A stretch of DNA of 60,097 nucleotides from Bacillota bacterium (GCA_023388635.1 JAEWFW010000008.1:1-60097), one strand, 5' to 3'; shown: positions 25,550-33,593, numbered from the stretch's first letter. The notes: generated from the letters alone by a model not told the origin. Made by a program: numbers and translations.

Positions 25550-26500
25550 TTATTTCAGCAACCTGCGCCAATTGAAAAACATATCTAACATTCCGACCCA
25601 AGCCGTAATCTGGAATACCAACGGATGCAATAGCAAAAAGAGGATCGGCACGCGTGCGATCGAAGGCCATTTTTGTTTCTTCATATAAAACCACAGTACA
25701 CTGATCCCTTGCACGGCTAATGCTAGTGTGAGAATTTGCACAATACTAAATACCAGCAGGTACCAAAAACCACCCGTACTGTCGAAAGAATTCATAAATA
25801 ACATGGCGAAGATTGCTACTACATAATAACCCAATATACTTTTGGGAAGACGTAGCACAGTCAGGGACGGCAGTTGTGGGATCTTTTCTCCGAGCCTTTT
25901 GAATACATGTATGACAATCCAATAATAAACATACGCATTCATCGCAGAAATGATAATAAAAACTGTCGGCATCATCATCCGCATCATACTGACCATTTGA
26001 TCGATGTTGATCGCTTCAATCCCTTCAAGCTGCGATGCCATTCCCATCGACTCGAGCATCGATGCCGATTGGTCTAATGATTGCTGGAACGATACCGCAA
26101 AATCGCTCATCATATCATAACCTGTTAACACACGGAGAATGACCAATGTTCCCAGCAGAGTCGCAAGCGTCGCCAATGCCCCGCCCAACAGAATCACTGT
26201 CGTCGGTTTTCGGTAATACAAGCAATATCCTGATACAATCCCCATCACTACACTGTACAACACGAAGTTAAATCCGACAAATAACAGATTAAAAATTGCC
26301 GCCAATAGAACAAACAGCACAGCCGTCATGCCGGCAATTTGCATTCCTTGGCGATATGTTAAAATGGTCAGCGGAATTGGCAATAGTATCGCCGTAACAA
26401 AGAAAAGTGGCGTATACATTGTCAGGTACAGAAGTAAAACCCAAACAGCCCCTAATAACGCCCCTTCCAACATTCCGCGCAACTTTTGCTGGCTATCCAT
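25550..26500 (-). CDS. yybS: YybS family DUF2232 membrane protein
   Basis: A 316-residue polytopic membrane protein with about eight hydrophobic segments, matching the DUF2232/YybS family in length and in its conserved place before gdpP. Characteristic blocks include GMLEGALLGAVWVLLLYLTM at the N-terminus and MNAYVYYWIVIHVFKRLG in the middle. Its function is unknown; the family has some resemblance to ECF-transporter S components. The start ATG has AGAGGTGAG upstream, and it lies three bases after the mazG-like stop, so it is co-transcribed. Confidence 0.88.
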   Translation of the reverse strand: MDSQQKLRGMLEGALLGAVWVLLLYLTMYTPLFFVTAILLPIPLTILTYRQGMQIAGMTAVLFVLLAAIFNLLFVGFNFVLYSVVMGIVSGYCLYYRKPTTVILLGGALATLATLLGTLVILRVLTGYDMMSDFAVSFQQSLDQSASMLESMGMASQLEGIEAINIDQMVSMMRMMMPTVFIIISAMNAYVYYWIVIHVFKRLGEKIPQLPSLTVLRLPKSILGYYVVAIFAMLFMNSFDSTGGFWYLLVFSIVQILTLALAVQGISVLWFYMKKQKWPSIARVPILFLLLHPLVFQITAWVGMLDMFFNWRRLLK

Positions 26501-26503
26501 AAC

Positions 26504-26812
26504 TCACCTCTTATCAATATGTTGCTGGAGTGCGGAAAGATCTCCAAACCACTCCTCTAGCTGATGTCCTGTTTCTTTATTTTGTACGATTTTATTGACG
26601 ATTTCTTGGTCAAGCTCACGAAATGATAACCCCAATCTCCTACCTAATATATATGTCAAAACAATAATGTTTGCCAAAAAATCGACAAAAACTTGTTCGC
26701 TGCCTTTCTGCAACCCTTTAAACAAACCTGCTACACTATCTAGTATCTCAGTTTTCAGCCACTCTATGATTTTTATATTCTTTGCAATATTAAAATCCTT
26801 TTCTCGATCCAC
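26504..26812 (-). CDS. MazG-like family protein
   Basis: A 102-residue all-helical protein of the short MazG-like family found before yybS in Bacilli (INIKIIEWLKTEILDSVAGLFKGL and DFLANIIVLTYILGRRLGLSFREL). Full MazG proteins hydrolyse nucleoside triphosphates using an EExxE...ExxD metal site. That site is not clearly conserved here, so catalysis is doubtful. The frame can begin at GTG 26821, but its GGGAG is too close. The GTG at 26812 lies six bases after GGGAGGTG and is chosen. Confidence 0.78.
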   Translation of the reverse strand: MDREKDFNIAKNIKIIEWLKTEILDSVAGLFKGLQKGSEQVFVDFLANIIVLTYILGRRLGLSFRELDQEIVNKIVQNKETGHQLEEWFGDLSALQQHIDKR

Positions 26813-26878
26813 GAAATACACCTCCCGAATGTACTATAAATTCAACATGGGAGCACATTAATCCTGCCTTAAACATAC

Positions 26879-26908
26879 AAAAAAGCGGACGATCTATAAT
26901 CATCCGCT
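26879..26908 (-). terminator. Intrinsic terminator after rpsR
   Basis: On the minus strand AGCGGA pairs with TCCGCT, with an inner GAT/ATC extension, and is followed by six T. It ends the rpsF-ssb-rpsR operon. Confidence 0.82.
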
Positions 26909-26916
26909 CCGTCGAC

Positions 26917-27147
26917 TTACTCGTTAGTATATGGTAATAAAGCAAGCTGGCGAGCACGTTTAACTGCTGTAGTTAATTTGCGCTGATGTTTTGCACAATT
27001 ACCCGATATGCGACGAGGTAAAATTTTTCCACGTTCCGTAATAAATTTTTGAAGTTTATTCAAATCTTTATAATCGATAACTGCATTCGTTTTATCTACG
27101 CAAAAGGCACATACTCGACGTCTTTTCGTTCCACGCTGTTTACGCAA
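26917..27147 (-). CDS. rpsR: 30S ribosomal protein S18
   Basis: A 76-residue S18. It has the conserved KRRRVCAFC start region, IDYKDLNKLQKFITERGKILPRRISGNCAKHQRKL and TTAVKRARQLALLPY. The CxxC-type cysteines (C13 and C16, with C50) suggest the zinc-binding form (C+). It binds with S6 in the 30S platform. Translation starts at TTG (27147), eight bases after GGAGG. It is the last gene of rpsF-ssb-rpsR. Confidence 0.98.
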   Translation of the reverse strand: MRKQRGTKRRRVCAFCVDKTNAVIDYKDLNKLQKFITERGKILPRRISGNCAKHQRKLTTAVKRARQLALLPYTNE

Positions 27148-27170
27148 GAGAATCCCTCCTTACTGTTTCA

Positions 27171-27626
27171 TTAAAATGGTAAGTCATCATCAGAAATGTC
27201 GATAACCTTGTCATTGTCAGCAAAAGGGTCTTTATAATCAGAGCGATTCGTGTTTGTCTGTCCTTGGAAGTTTTTCGAGCCCGTCGTAGATCCTTGTCCA
27301 ATATCTCCGGCGCGATCAAGGAATTGTACATTTTCTGCTACGATTTCATAGACTTTGACACGTTGTCCGTCTCTGTTGTCGTAACTTCTAGTTTGCAATC
27401 GTCCTTCGATGGCGACCTGACTTCCTTTTTTGAGATATTGAGCACAGAGTTCTGCCAATTGCCTCCACGCAACAATCGAGATCCAATCGGCTTCGCGATT
27501 TCCATCTCCACTTTTGTATGGGCGGTTGACTGCAATATCAAATGATATCACCGCAGTCCCCTGTTGTGTATACCTAAGCTCCGGATCTGCTCCCAAGCGA
27601 CCAATTAACACACACCGGTTAATCAT
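27171..27626 (-). CDS. ssb: Single-stranded DNA-binding protein
   Basis: A 151-residue SSB with the N-terminal OB fold (MINRCVLIGRLGADPELRYT to about residue 105), a glutamine/glycine/asparagine-rich linker and the acidic C-terminal tip DDDLPF that recruits partner proteins. The start ATG has GGAGGG upstream. It lies between rpsF and rpsR as in most Bacilli, and in B. subtilis this ssb is the essential SsbA. Confidence 0.98.
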   Translation of the reverse strand: MINRCVLIGRLGADPELRYTQQGTAVISFDIAVNRPYKSGDGNREADWISIVAWRQLAELCAQYLKKGSQVAIEGRLQTRSYDNRDGQRVKVYEIVAENVQFLDRAGDIGQGSTTGSKNFQGQTNTNRSDYKDPFADNDKVIDISDDDLPF

Positions 27627-27648
27627 GTTATACCCTCCGTCTCCATTT

Positions 27649-27936
27649 TTACTCGTCTATCCTGAATACCAGATAGCGAATGACCTCGTCACTGATACGA
27701 GTAATCCGCTCAAGCTCTGCTACGATTTCAGGCGTAGCATCAAAATTCATCAAGAAGTAAACTCCTTCTCTCAGATGCTTGATTTCATAAGCGAGACGAC
27801 GTTTTCCCATTTCTTTGAACGCAGTAATTTCTCCACCTTGGTCTGTCACAAGATTCTTAATCTTGTCAACAACCGCAGTCGTACTCTCTTCTGTCAAATC
27901 AGGGCGTAAAACGTACATCATTTCGTATTTACGCAT
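27649..27936 (-). CDS. rpsF: 30S ribosomal protein S6
   Basis: A 95-residue S6 with the conserved start RKYEMMYVLRPDLTEE, the GKRRLAYEIKHLREGVYFLMNF strand pair and the closing ITRISDEVIRYLVFRI. It binds S18 on the 30S platform. The ATG has GGGAGGTG upstream. It heads rpsF-ssb-rpsR from a strong promoter about 95 bases upstream. The leader may carry an S6:S18 autoregulatory motif. Confidence 0.98.
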   Translation of the reverse strand: MRKYEMMYVLRPDLTEESTTAVVDKIKNLVTDQGGEITAFKEMGKRRLAYEIKHLREGVYFLMNFDATPEIVAELERITRISDEVIRYLVFRIDE

Positions 27937-27961
27937 ACTTTCACCTCCCTTTGGACTTTAA

Positions 27962-27985
27962 CGGCCTTTGCACATATGGCAAAAG
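27962..27985 (-). promoter_or_regulatory. Possible S6:S18-binding leader hairpin of rpsF
   Basis: In the rpsF leader, coding strand, CTTTTGC pairs with GCAAAGG across a 7-nt loop and is directly followed by CCG. Known S6:S18-binding leaders present a CCG trinucleotide next to a stem, imitating 16S helix 22. The match is only partial and the full consensus fold was not verified. Confidence 0.3.
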
Positions 27986-28029
27986 CAAGGATGGTTGCCT
28001 ACATTATTAATAGCAGCTACCGATTTTTG

Positions 28030-28058
28030 ATTATATCAATATTAGGCAATTTATGCAA
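28030..28058 (-). promoter_or_regulatory. rpsF-ssb-rpsR promoter
   Basis: On the minus strand -35 TTGCAT (28058-28053), a 17-bp spacer and a perfect -10 TATAAT (28035-28030). The start would fall about 85 bases before rpsF. Confidence 0.75.
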
Positions 28059-28133
28059 GTGTAGATTTTATACATATGCATCCATACACCAATGGTGCAT
28101 GATAATGGCAGATGTCAGCAAAAATTTAGCAGC

Positions 28134-29234
28134 CTACACATTGAACCGGAAATGCATAATATCACCGTCTTTGACGACATACTCTTTGCCTTCAAGACGC
28201 AATAGCCCCTTTTCCTTCGCCGCCGTCATCGAACCAACAGATAGCAATTCATCGTAATGAATGACCTCGGCGCGGATAAAGCCTCGCTCGAAATCCGTAT
28301 GAATCACACCTGCCGCTTGCGGCGCTTTCGTCCCCCGACGAATTGTCCATGCGCGAACTTCCTGTACCCCTGCTGTAAAGTACGTATCCAGTCCTAATAG
28401 ACGATAGGCAGCTTTAATCAATTGATCAAGCCCCGATTCCTGGATTCCGAGTTCTTCGAGGAACATCGCCTTATCTTCTCCCTCAAGCTCGGCTATTTCT
28501 GATTCCACTTTGGCGCTGATGACGACGACTTCCGTGCCTTCCTGTGCCGCATAATCCATCACCTGACGAACATAAGCATTCACTTCACCGTCAGCAATCT
28601 CATCTTCATGTACATTTGCCACATAAAGAACAGGCTTCTGTGTGAGCAAATGAATGCCTTTCATGATAGCTGCCTCATCATCAGACAGCTCAACCGTGCG
28701 TGCCGGTTTTTCATTACTCAACGCCTGTTGTAAACGGGACAATAAATCATATTCCATCTGCGCTTTTTTATCATTTGATTTTAACATCTTCTTTACACGG
28801 TCAAGGCGTTTTTCCACCGACTCCAAATCTGCCAAAATCAATTCCAAATTGATCGTTTCAATATCGCCAATCGGATCGACCTTGCCGGCGACATGTGTAA
28901 TATTTTCATCTTCAAAACAACGCACCACATGGGCTATCGCATCGACTTCGCGAATGTTCGCCAAAAATTTATTACCAAGCCCCTCGCCGCGGCTTGCGCC
29001 CTTGACCAAGCCGGCAATATCGACAAATTCGAATGCCGTCGGTACTACACTCTTAGGCACTACTAGCTCCGTGAGTTTATTTAATCTGACATCCGGCACC
29101 TGTACGACACCGACATTCGGATCTATCGTACAGAATGGGTAGTTGGCGGATTCGGCTCCTGCCTGTGTTATTGCATTAAAAAGAGTAGATTTACCGACAT
29201 TCGGCAAACCTACAATACCGACTGAATGTGACAT
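28134..29234 (-). CDS. ychF: Redox-regulated ATPase YchF (Obg/OLA1 family)
   Basis: A 366-residue P-loop ATPase of the Obg-like group. The P-loop GLPNVGKST is at residues 9-17, and DIAGLVKGASRGEGLGNKFL (switch region) and the C-terminal TGS domain ending RLEGKEYVVKDGDIMHFRFNV are present. YchF prefers ATP to GTP and associates with ribosomes; in E. coli it is linked to oxidative stress. The start ATG has AAGGAG at good spacing. It follows the DUF951 gene region in the same orientation. Confidence 0.96.
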   Translation of the reverse strand: MSHSVGIVGLPNVGKSTLFNAITQAGAESANYPFCTIDPNVGVVQVPDVRLNKLTELVVPKSVVPTAFEFVDIAGLVKGASRGEGLGNKFLANIREVDAIAHVVRCFEDENITHVAGKVDPIGDIETINLELILADLESVEKRLDRVKKMLKSNDKKAQMEYDLLSRLQQALSNEKPARTVELSDDEAAIMKGIHLLTQKPVLYVANVHEDEIADGEVNAYVRQVMDYAAQEGTEVVVISAKVESEIAELEGEDKAMFLEELGIQESGLDQLIKAAYRLLGLDTYFTAGVQEVRAWTIRRGTKAPQAAGVIHTDFERGFIRAEVIHYDELLSVGSMTAAKEKGLLRLEGKEYVVKDGDIMHFRFNV

Positions 29235-29316
29235 GATTACAACTCCTTACCGTTCTAATATGCTAATCATAAATAGACTTTTATTATCATACCTTGATTA
29301 TGTTTGAAAGACAACC

Positions 29317-29523
29317 CTATTCCTCCGACTGTCCTTTACGGAGGATTTTTTTCAACCGCTTATTAAATTTTGTCCGCGGCACCAAAATACTGCGTCCGCA
29401 TTTTTGACATTTCAGGCGGATATCCATACCCAAGCGAATGATCTCCCATTCATTGGCACCACAGGGATGTCCCTTTTTCAACTCTACTACATCGAACATT
29501 CCGTAATCGGTATCTGATTTCAT
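29317..29523 (-). CDS. yyzM: DUF951 family protein (YyzM-like)
   Basis: A 68-residue DUF951 protein. It has a small zinc-ribbon-like core with HPCG and CQKCGRSILVPR, and a basic end (FNKRLKKILRKG). It is conserved next to ychF in Bacilli; its function is unknown, with nucleic-acid binding a guess from charge. A GTG nine bases upstream is in frame but overlaps the Shine-Dalgarno; the ATG at 29523 lies eight bases after GGGAG and is chosen. It begins six bases after the DUF3343 stop. Confidence 0.88.
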   Translation of the reverse strand: MKSDTDYGMFDVVELKKGHPCGANEWEIIRLGMDIRLKCQKCGRSILVPRTKFNKRLKKILRKGQSEE

Positions 29524-29528
29524 GACAA

Positions 29529-29789
29529 TCACTCCCTCCGTATTTCTATAAACGATTGATCCTTTTTTTGATACAGCCCTTGGTACAATATCTCATGTGC
29601 ATCGATCGCTTCCATAATAGAAGCCATTTGTTCTATATAAAACTCAATAGCCAGTCCACATCCAGCGGAAATAACCGGCGGTATGGGACGTATATCAAAT
29701 GTAACCTCCTGGTTATCCAGTACAGCTTCCGTACGCAACGCTTGATGTGTAGACGCAAACGTTATTAGCCCGTCATAATCTTGTCTCAT
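29529..29789 (-). CDS. DUF3343 family putative sulfur/selenium carrier-like protein
   Basis: An 86-residue protein with the DUF3343 pattern: GLITFASTHQALRTEAVL at the start, DIRPIPPVISAGCGLAIEF in the middle, with C44-region cysteine conserved in this family. DUF3343 proteins often occur with selenium or sulfur metabolism genes and cysteine desulfurase-like enzymes. One such enzyme is encoded at 37319-38482, though not adjacent. The frame is open to 29900, overlapping the upstream gene. The ATG at 29789 with AAGGCGG upstream is the best start. Role as a carrier is inference from the family. Confidence 0.8.
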   Translation of the reverse strand: MRQDYDGLITFASTHQALRTEAVLDNQEVTFDIRPIPPVISAGCGLAIEFYIEQMASIMEAIDAHEILYQGLYQKKDQSFIEIRRE

Positions 29790-29815
29790 TCGCAAATTGA
29801 CCGCCTTACTCTCGA

Positions 29816-30307
29816 TTATAATAAATAAAACAGCAATGTATTTCGCAACAATTCCTGAAACCAATAGGTTTGCACAATTGACATCGGCAGTAACGACCAC
29901 GCAACAATGACAATTGTAACATTCCGCACACAGCCCAAGGCGATATTAAAAATCGTCCGCTTAATATGTACTTGACTGAATGCCCCAATGATATTTCTAC
30001 AGACAGCAATCATCACAATCAAAAACACTACAAGCAATCCGTAGGCAAATAATTCTACGACGACATATAGCGCGCTATCTCCTTGTAATTGCACCGATTG
30101 CAGCGGCTCCATCCACATATAGAACTCAATAATGATATCCTGGAATGTCTGCCATACGGCTTGATTCAATGTCACGGCATCGATCGTGGAAAAGACATAG
30201 GCGACAGAGATGACAGACACAATATCGCCAATCAGAAAATATAAATGCATATTTCGTGCCATCAGGGCACCCCATATAATCCACGCAAGTACTATTATAT
30301 CAATCAT
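29816..30307 (-). CDS. CvpA-like membrane protein
   Basis: A 163-residue membrane protein with four or five hydrophobic helices. The start MIDIIVLAWIIWGALMARN and the late segment HIKRTIFNIALGCVRNVTIVIVAWSLLP resemble CvpA/YyaB-type proteins, but the match is weak. No strong ribosome-binding site is visible (a GGAAAAA stretch only), so the start is uncertain. It precedes DUF3343 by 26 bases and may be co-transcribed with DUF3343, DUF951 and ychF. Confidence 0.55.
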   Translation of the reverse strand: MIDIIVLAWIIWGALMARNMHLYFLIGDIVSVISVAYVFSTIDAVTLNQAVWQTFQDIIIEFYMWMEPLQSVQLQGDSALYVVVELFAYGLLVVFLIVMIAVCRNIIGAFSQVHIKRTIFNIALGCVRNVTIVIVAWSLLPMSIVQTYWFQELLRNTLLFYLL

Positions 30308-30477
30308 AAGCGTATTTTTCCATTCACCCGCCTCAGATAATTTTCTGCATTACGGTCACTCAATTTAATAAAAAGTAACGATTCACCGATGCCAACTGAG
30401 AGAATTGATAATACTATGTATAAAATCAATATTTCTACTGCATACTGTTACTACTTTTCACTTAGGAGCGATAACTT

Positions 30478-31092
30478 ATGTTTAGTAGAAATACACAATC
30501 TTTAGAAAACAATACTGCTTTCTTGAAGATTGATCATTCCATACCCCATGCTACGTATACGATCGTAAAATATATGAAAACGCTGTTAGCTGCCCGCGCA
30601 GATGATCAAGAATTACTGATCGTTTGCATCGGAACCGACCGTTCAACAGGCGACGCACTCGGACCGCTGGTTGGAAGCCGTTTACAGACATACAATGTGA
30701 AAAATGCCAAAGTATTTGGCACGCTTGAGGAACCTGTACATGCAATGAACTTATCAGATACGATCCAGCAGATTCGCACATCATACCGTAATCCCTATAT
30801 TATTGCGGTCGACGCTTGCCTCGGTAATTTAGATAACGTAGGAAACATCACGATTGGAGCCGGAGCTATTAAGCCAGGTGCAGGTGTCCATAAACAACTT
30901 CCGGAAATCGGCGACATCTATATTACAGGTACAGTCAATGTCGGTGGCTTTATGGAATATCTCGTTCTGCAAAACACGCGTCTGAATATTGTCATGAAAA
31001 TGGCGGCGACAATCGCCCGTTCACTCAGTATTGCACTCGCTCACGTTAACCATGATATTCAGAAGCCTTCCGAAATAGTCATCAACAATTGA
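30478..31092 (+). CDS. yyaC: YyaC family spore protein (DUF1256, GPR-protease-like)
   Basis: A 204-residue protein of the YyaC/DUF1256 family, related in fold to the germination protease GPR and hydrogenase maturation proteases. The nucleotide-like loop GTDRSTGDALGP is at residues 52-63, followed by IIAVDACLGN and GAGAIKPGAG. Such genes occur only in spore formers; B. subtilis yyaC belongs to the forespore regulon, but its role is not settled. The start ATG has TAGGAG upstream. It is on the plus strand and followed by an intrinsic terminator. Confidence 0.9.
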   Translation: MFSRNTQSLENNTAFLKIDHSIPHATYTIVKYMKTLLAARADDQELLIVCIGTDRSTGDALGPLVGSRLQTYNVKNAKVFGTLEEPVHAMNLSDTIQQIRTSYRNPYIIAVDACLGNLDNVGNITIGAGAIKPGAGVHKQLPEIGDIYITGTVNVGGFMEYLVLQNTRLNIVMKMAATIARSLSIALAHVNHDIQKPSEIVINN

Positions 31093-31130
31093 CACACAAA
31101 CTACTGACATGCAAACTACGTGTGTCTCTC

Positions 31131-31172
31131 GCTATCCCAAAATCAATTTTATTGCGGATAGCTTTTATTTTG
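31131..31172 (+). terminator. Intrinsic terminator after yyaC
   Basis: GCTATCC (31131-31137) pairs with GGATAGC (31156-31162), with an inner AAAATCAATTTT palindrome, followed by TTTTATTTTG. Confidence 0.75.
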
Positions 31173-31207
31173 TCATTAATTCGTCACACATTAATCGCTT
31201 ATCCTCC

Positions 31208-31239
31208 TTGACGGTATGAAATATATGATTTATCATACC
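31208..31239 (+). promoter_or_regulatory. Promoter with overlapping palindrome before the abrB-like gene
   Basis: -35 TTGACG (31208-31213), 17 bp, -10 TATCAT (31231-31236). The inverted repeat GGTATGA (31213-31219) / TCATACC (31233-31239) spans the spacer and the -10. This is the expected place for a repressor, possibly the AbrB-like product itself. Confidence 0.65.
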
Positions 31240-31262
31240 TTGCAAGGAGGTGTGTTTTTATA

Positions 31263-31541
31263 ATGAAAAGACACTGGCATATGAGCCCCCACGGGCGTGA
31301 AAAATGTTATGGTTCGACTGTCATGGGAGAACGAGGGCAAGTAGTAATCCCTGCAGAAGCCCGTGAAGAATTAAATATTCAATCTGGAGAGAAAATGATC
31401 GTATTCGGCAATCCAAAGAGAGGCACCGTGATTTTAATTAAATCGGATATTATCGCGCGGTTTGCTGATATATTCATGCGAAAGTCTAATTTCTTTGAGG
31501 AAATGCTCGGAAATAAGAAAAGCGATACTGACCCCGTCTAA
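31263..31541 (+). CDS. AbrB/SpoVT-type transition-state regulator-like protein
   Basis: A 92-residue protein whose core (about residues 16-60) is a swapped-hairpin AbrB/SpoVT DNA-binding domain: YGSTVMGERGQVVIPAEAREELNIQSGEKMIVFG. A helical tail (about 62-82) may assist dimerisation. The start ATG lies 12 bases after AGGAGG, a little long. It precedes the AarF-type kinase gene by 27 bases and shares its transcript. The palindrome across its promoter suggests autorepression. An antitoxin role is less likely because no toxin-like gene follows. Confidence 0.85.
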   Translation: MKRHWHMSPHGREKCYGSTVMGERGQVVIPAEAREELNIQSGEKMIVFGNPKRGTVILIKSDIIARFADIFMRKSNFFEEMLGNKKSDTDPV

Positions 31542-31568
31542 ATATCATTTTAGAAAAGGAGGGTAAAA

Positions 31569-33269
31569 GTGAAAAACCTCATTACACTTCTGTTTAATCA
31601 GCGATTCCGACAAATTTTTTCGCTCTTTATCCGTTTTACGATGCAATTTTGGTGGTTGGGAAAGCGAAAACGCACTTTACGTCCGGAAGTTGCGGATGAA
31701 AGATACCGCGAAATGTATGAAAAACAAGCACAAGAATTTACTGCTATGGCAATTGCATTACAAGGATTATTGATTAAATTGGGACAATTTTTTAGCTCCC
31801 GTGTCGATATTCTTCCTAAAGAGTACACGGATCACTTGACGACACTGCAAGATTCTGTCGTCCCTGTTGCAACGGATAAGATCATCCGACAAATTGAACA
31901 AGAGCTCCAAGCCCCAATTGCTACGATCTTCCCGACATTTTCAGAAATATCTGTGGCTGCTGCTTCCTTGGGACAAGTCCATGAAGCGAAGTTGGCTTCC
32001 GGTGAACGTGTCGCCGTGAAAGTTTTGCGACCGGGAATTGAAGAGATTATCGCCATTGATTTAAAGACGTTAAAAGTCATTCTATCTTTTGCTAAACATT
32101 TCAAAATATTCTCAGATGCCATTGACCTTGATGCCGTATATGAGGAATTTTTAGAAACTATCAATGATGAACTCGATTATCGGAAAGAGGCGAGGAACTC
32201 TGAGAAATTTCGTGAATATTTTGCCGATGATAAATACATTTATGTCCCCAATATCTATTGGCAGTACTCTACAAAGAAAATATTAGTGATGGAATATATC
32301 GAAGGTGTGAAAATATCCGATTACCAAGCATTTGGCAACCAAGAGCTAGCAAGCCATCTGGCGACGACAATTTTCACCGCGTATCTAAAACAAATTCTCG
32401 TCCATGGCTTTTTCCATGCAGATCCCCATCCCGGCAATCTACTGATTAAAGAAGATGGAACGCTCGTTTTTATCGATTTTGGCATGATGGGTTATGTAAC
32501 GGAAGAAATGAAAGCAGCTATGGTATCACTGGCACTGGCGGTCTTACAAAAAGATGCCACAGCCATCGTGGAAGCTTTTGATCGACTCGGATTCCTTCGC
32601 CCCCATGCTGATCGCAGTATTGTCACTAAAAGTGTGGTACTGATGCTGAATGAATTCATGGGAAGCGGGGACAAAAAGACGCATGGATTTAACATGGATG
32701 AATTTGCTTTTGAATTGCGGGAACTCATCTATGCGCAACCGTTTCAAATTCCGGCAAAAACAACATTTCTCGGCAAAGCGATTATGACGCTATTTGGTAT
32801 TTGCATGGGACTTGACGAAAACTTCGACATCATCAAAGTCAGCACCCCATATATCACCAACTTATTTCCCGGGCAACAATCGGACAAAAAAGCTACAAAT
32901 TTTATATGGGAGCAAGCAAAGAATACCGTTATGGATATTATCTCACTGCCGCAAAAAGTCAATCGCGTGATCGATAATTTAGAGTCCGGCGAATTGCGAT
33001 TTAATCTCTCGAAATCTTTTGAGAATAAAATGATTGATCAACAAGTCTATTTGGCAAAGAGAATTATCACAGCCGTGCTCGCGGCGGGCGTTGCAATTGC
33101 CGGAGCCATTTTGTACGTAGGTGACGCACAACAATTTGGCAGCATACTGTTCGTCATCAGCGGACTGCTCGGTATCAGCCTATTGTTTAGAAGACGCAGA
33201 GCGAATTCCATCAAACATATGGACCCTTTCAATACCCCAGGCTTCAAAAAGCCTAAGTTTCATCCGTAA
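31569..33269 (+). CDS. ABC1/AarF/UbiB family atypical kinase
   Basis: A 566-residue ABC1-family protein. It has the KxGQ helix motif (K70-Q73), the Ala-rich loop AAASLGQVH (130-138), the ATP lysine K151 (VAVKVLRPG), the catalytic loop HADPHPGN (283-290) and DFG at 303-305. Two C-terminal membrane helices (about 500-545) anchor it. Related proteins are ATPases or kinases needed for quinone biosynthesis (UbiB, Coq8). In Bacilli, which make menaquinone, the client is not known. Translation starts at GTG (31569) after AAAAGGAGGG. It is in an operon with the AbrB-like regulator and a small membrane protein. Confidence 0.93.
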   Translation: MKNLITLLFNQRFRQIFSLFIRFTMQFWWLGKRKRTLRPEVADERYREMYEKQAQEFTAMAIALQGLLIKLGQFFSSRVDILPKEYTDHLTTLQDSVVPVATDKIIRQIEQELQAPIATIFPTFSEISVAAASLGQVHEAKLASGERVAVKVLRPGIEEIIAIDLKTLKVILSFAKHFKIFSDAIDLDAVYEEFLETINDELDYRKEARNSEKFREYFADDKYIYVPNIYWQYSTKKILVMEYIEGVKISDYQAFGNQELASHLATTIFTAYLKQILVHGFFHADPHPGNLLIKEDGTLVFIDFGMMGYVTEEMKAAMVSLALAVLQKDATAIVEAFDRLGFLRPHADRSIVTKSVVLMLNEFMGSGDKKTHGFNMDEFAFELRELIYAQPFQIPAKTTFLGKAIMTLFGICMGLDENFDIIKVSTPYITNLFPGQQSDKKATNFIWEQAKNTVMDIISLPQKVNRVIDNLESGELRFNLSKSFENKMIDQQVYLAKRIITAVLAAGVAIAGAILYVGDAQQFGSILFVISGLLGISLLFRRRRANSIKHMDPFNTPGFKKPKFHP

Positions 33270-33281
33270 TGGAGTGATCTC

Positions 33282-33527
33282 TTGCTATTAATTATCATCA
33301 TCACCATCTTAGTGAATATCCCTTTGGGTATATGGCGCGCCCGACAAAGAAAGTTCTCTCTGCAGTGGTTTATCGCTGTCCATGCTTCGATTCCACTGAT
33401 TTATTACCTGCGTATGGTAAATGGCATATCTAATTACTATATACCACTGATGATCGCTGTCGCCGTAAGCGGACAATTATTAGGTGGCATATTATTTCCC
33501 CAGAATAAAAAACAGACACAACAATAA
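33282..33527 (+). CDS. Small hypothetical membrane protein
   Basis: An 81-residue protein with three hydrophobic stretches (about residues 2-17, 28-42 and 52-72) and a basic, glutamine-rich tail. I do not recognise a family. Translation appears to start at TTG (33282), with GGAGTGATC upstream, 12 bases after the AarF-type kinase stop, so it is translated from the same transcript. It is followed by a strong terminator. A membrane partner of the kinase is a reasonable guess from position only. Confidence 0.62.
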   Translation: MLLIIIITILVNIPLGIWRARQRKFSLQWFIAVHASIPLIYYLRMVNGISNYYIPLMIAVAVSGQLLGGILFPQNKKQTQQ

Positions 33528-33556
33528 AAAGAACCGGAATCGGTTCTTTTTATTTT
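33526..33556. terminator. Bidirectional terminator between convergent operons
   Basis: A perfect 11-bp stem AAAAAGAACCG (33526-33536) with CGGTTCTTTTT (33541-33551), loop GAAT, has A and T runs on both sides. It separates the AarF operon from bactofilin. Confidence 0.9.
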
Positions 33557-33593
33557 CCAACTATATTTGTTCCTACTATAATCTCATAGCTTA

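Noticed and set aside
28073..28098. Hairpin near the ychF stop as a terminator
   Set aside because: The stem is imperfect and is not followed by a T tract on the ychF strand.
31263..33269. AbrB-like gene and the following gene as a toxin-antitoxin pair
   Set aside because: The second gene is a 566-residue ABC1 kinase with intact motifs, not a small toxin, and the AbrB-like protein has no toxin-binding tail that I can recognise.
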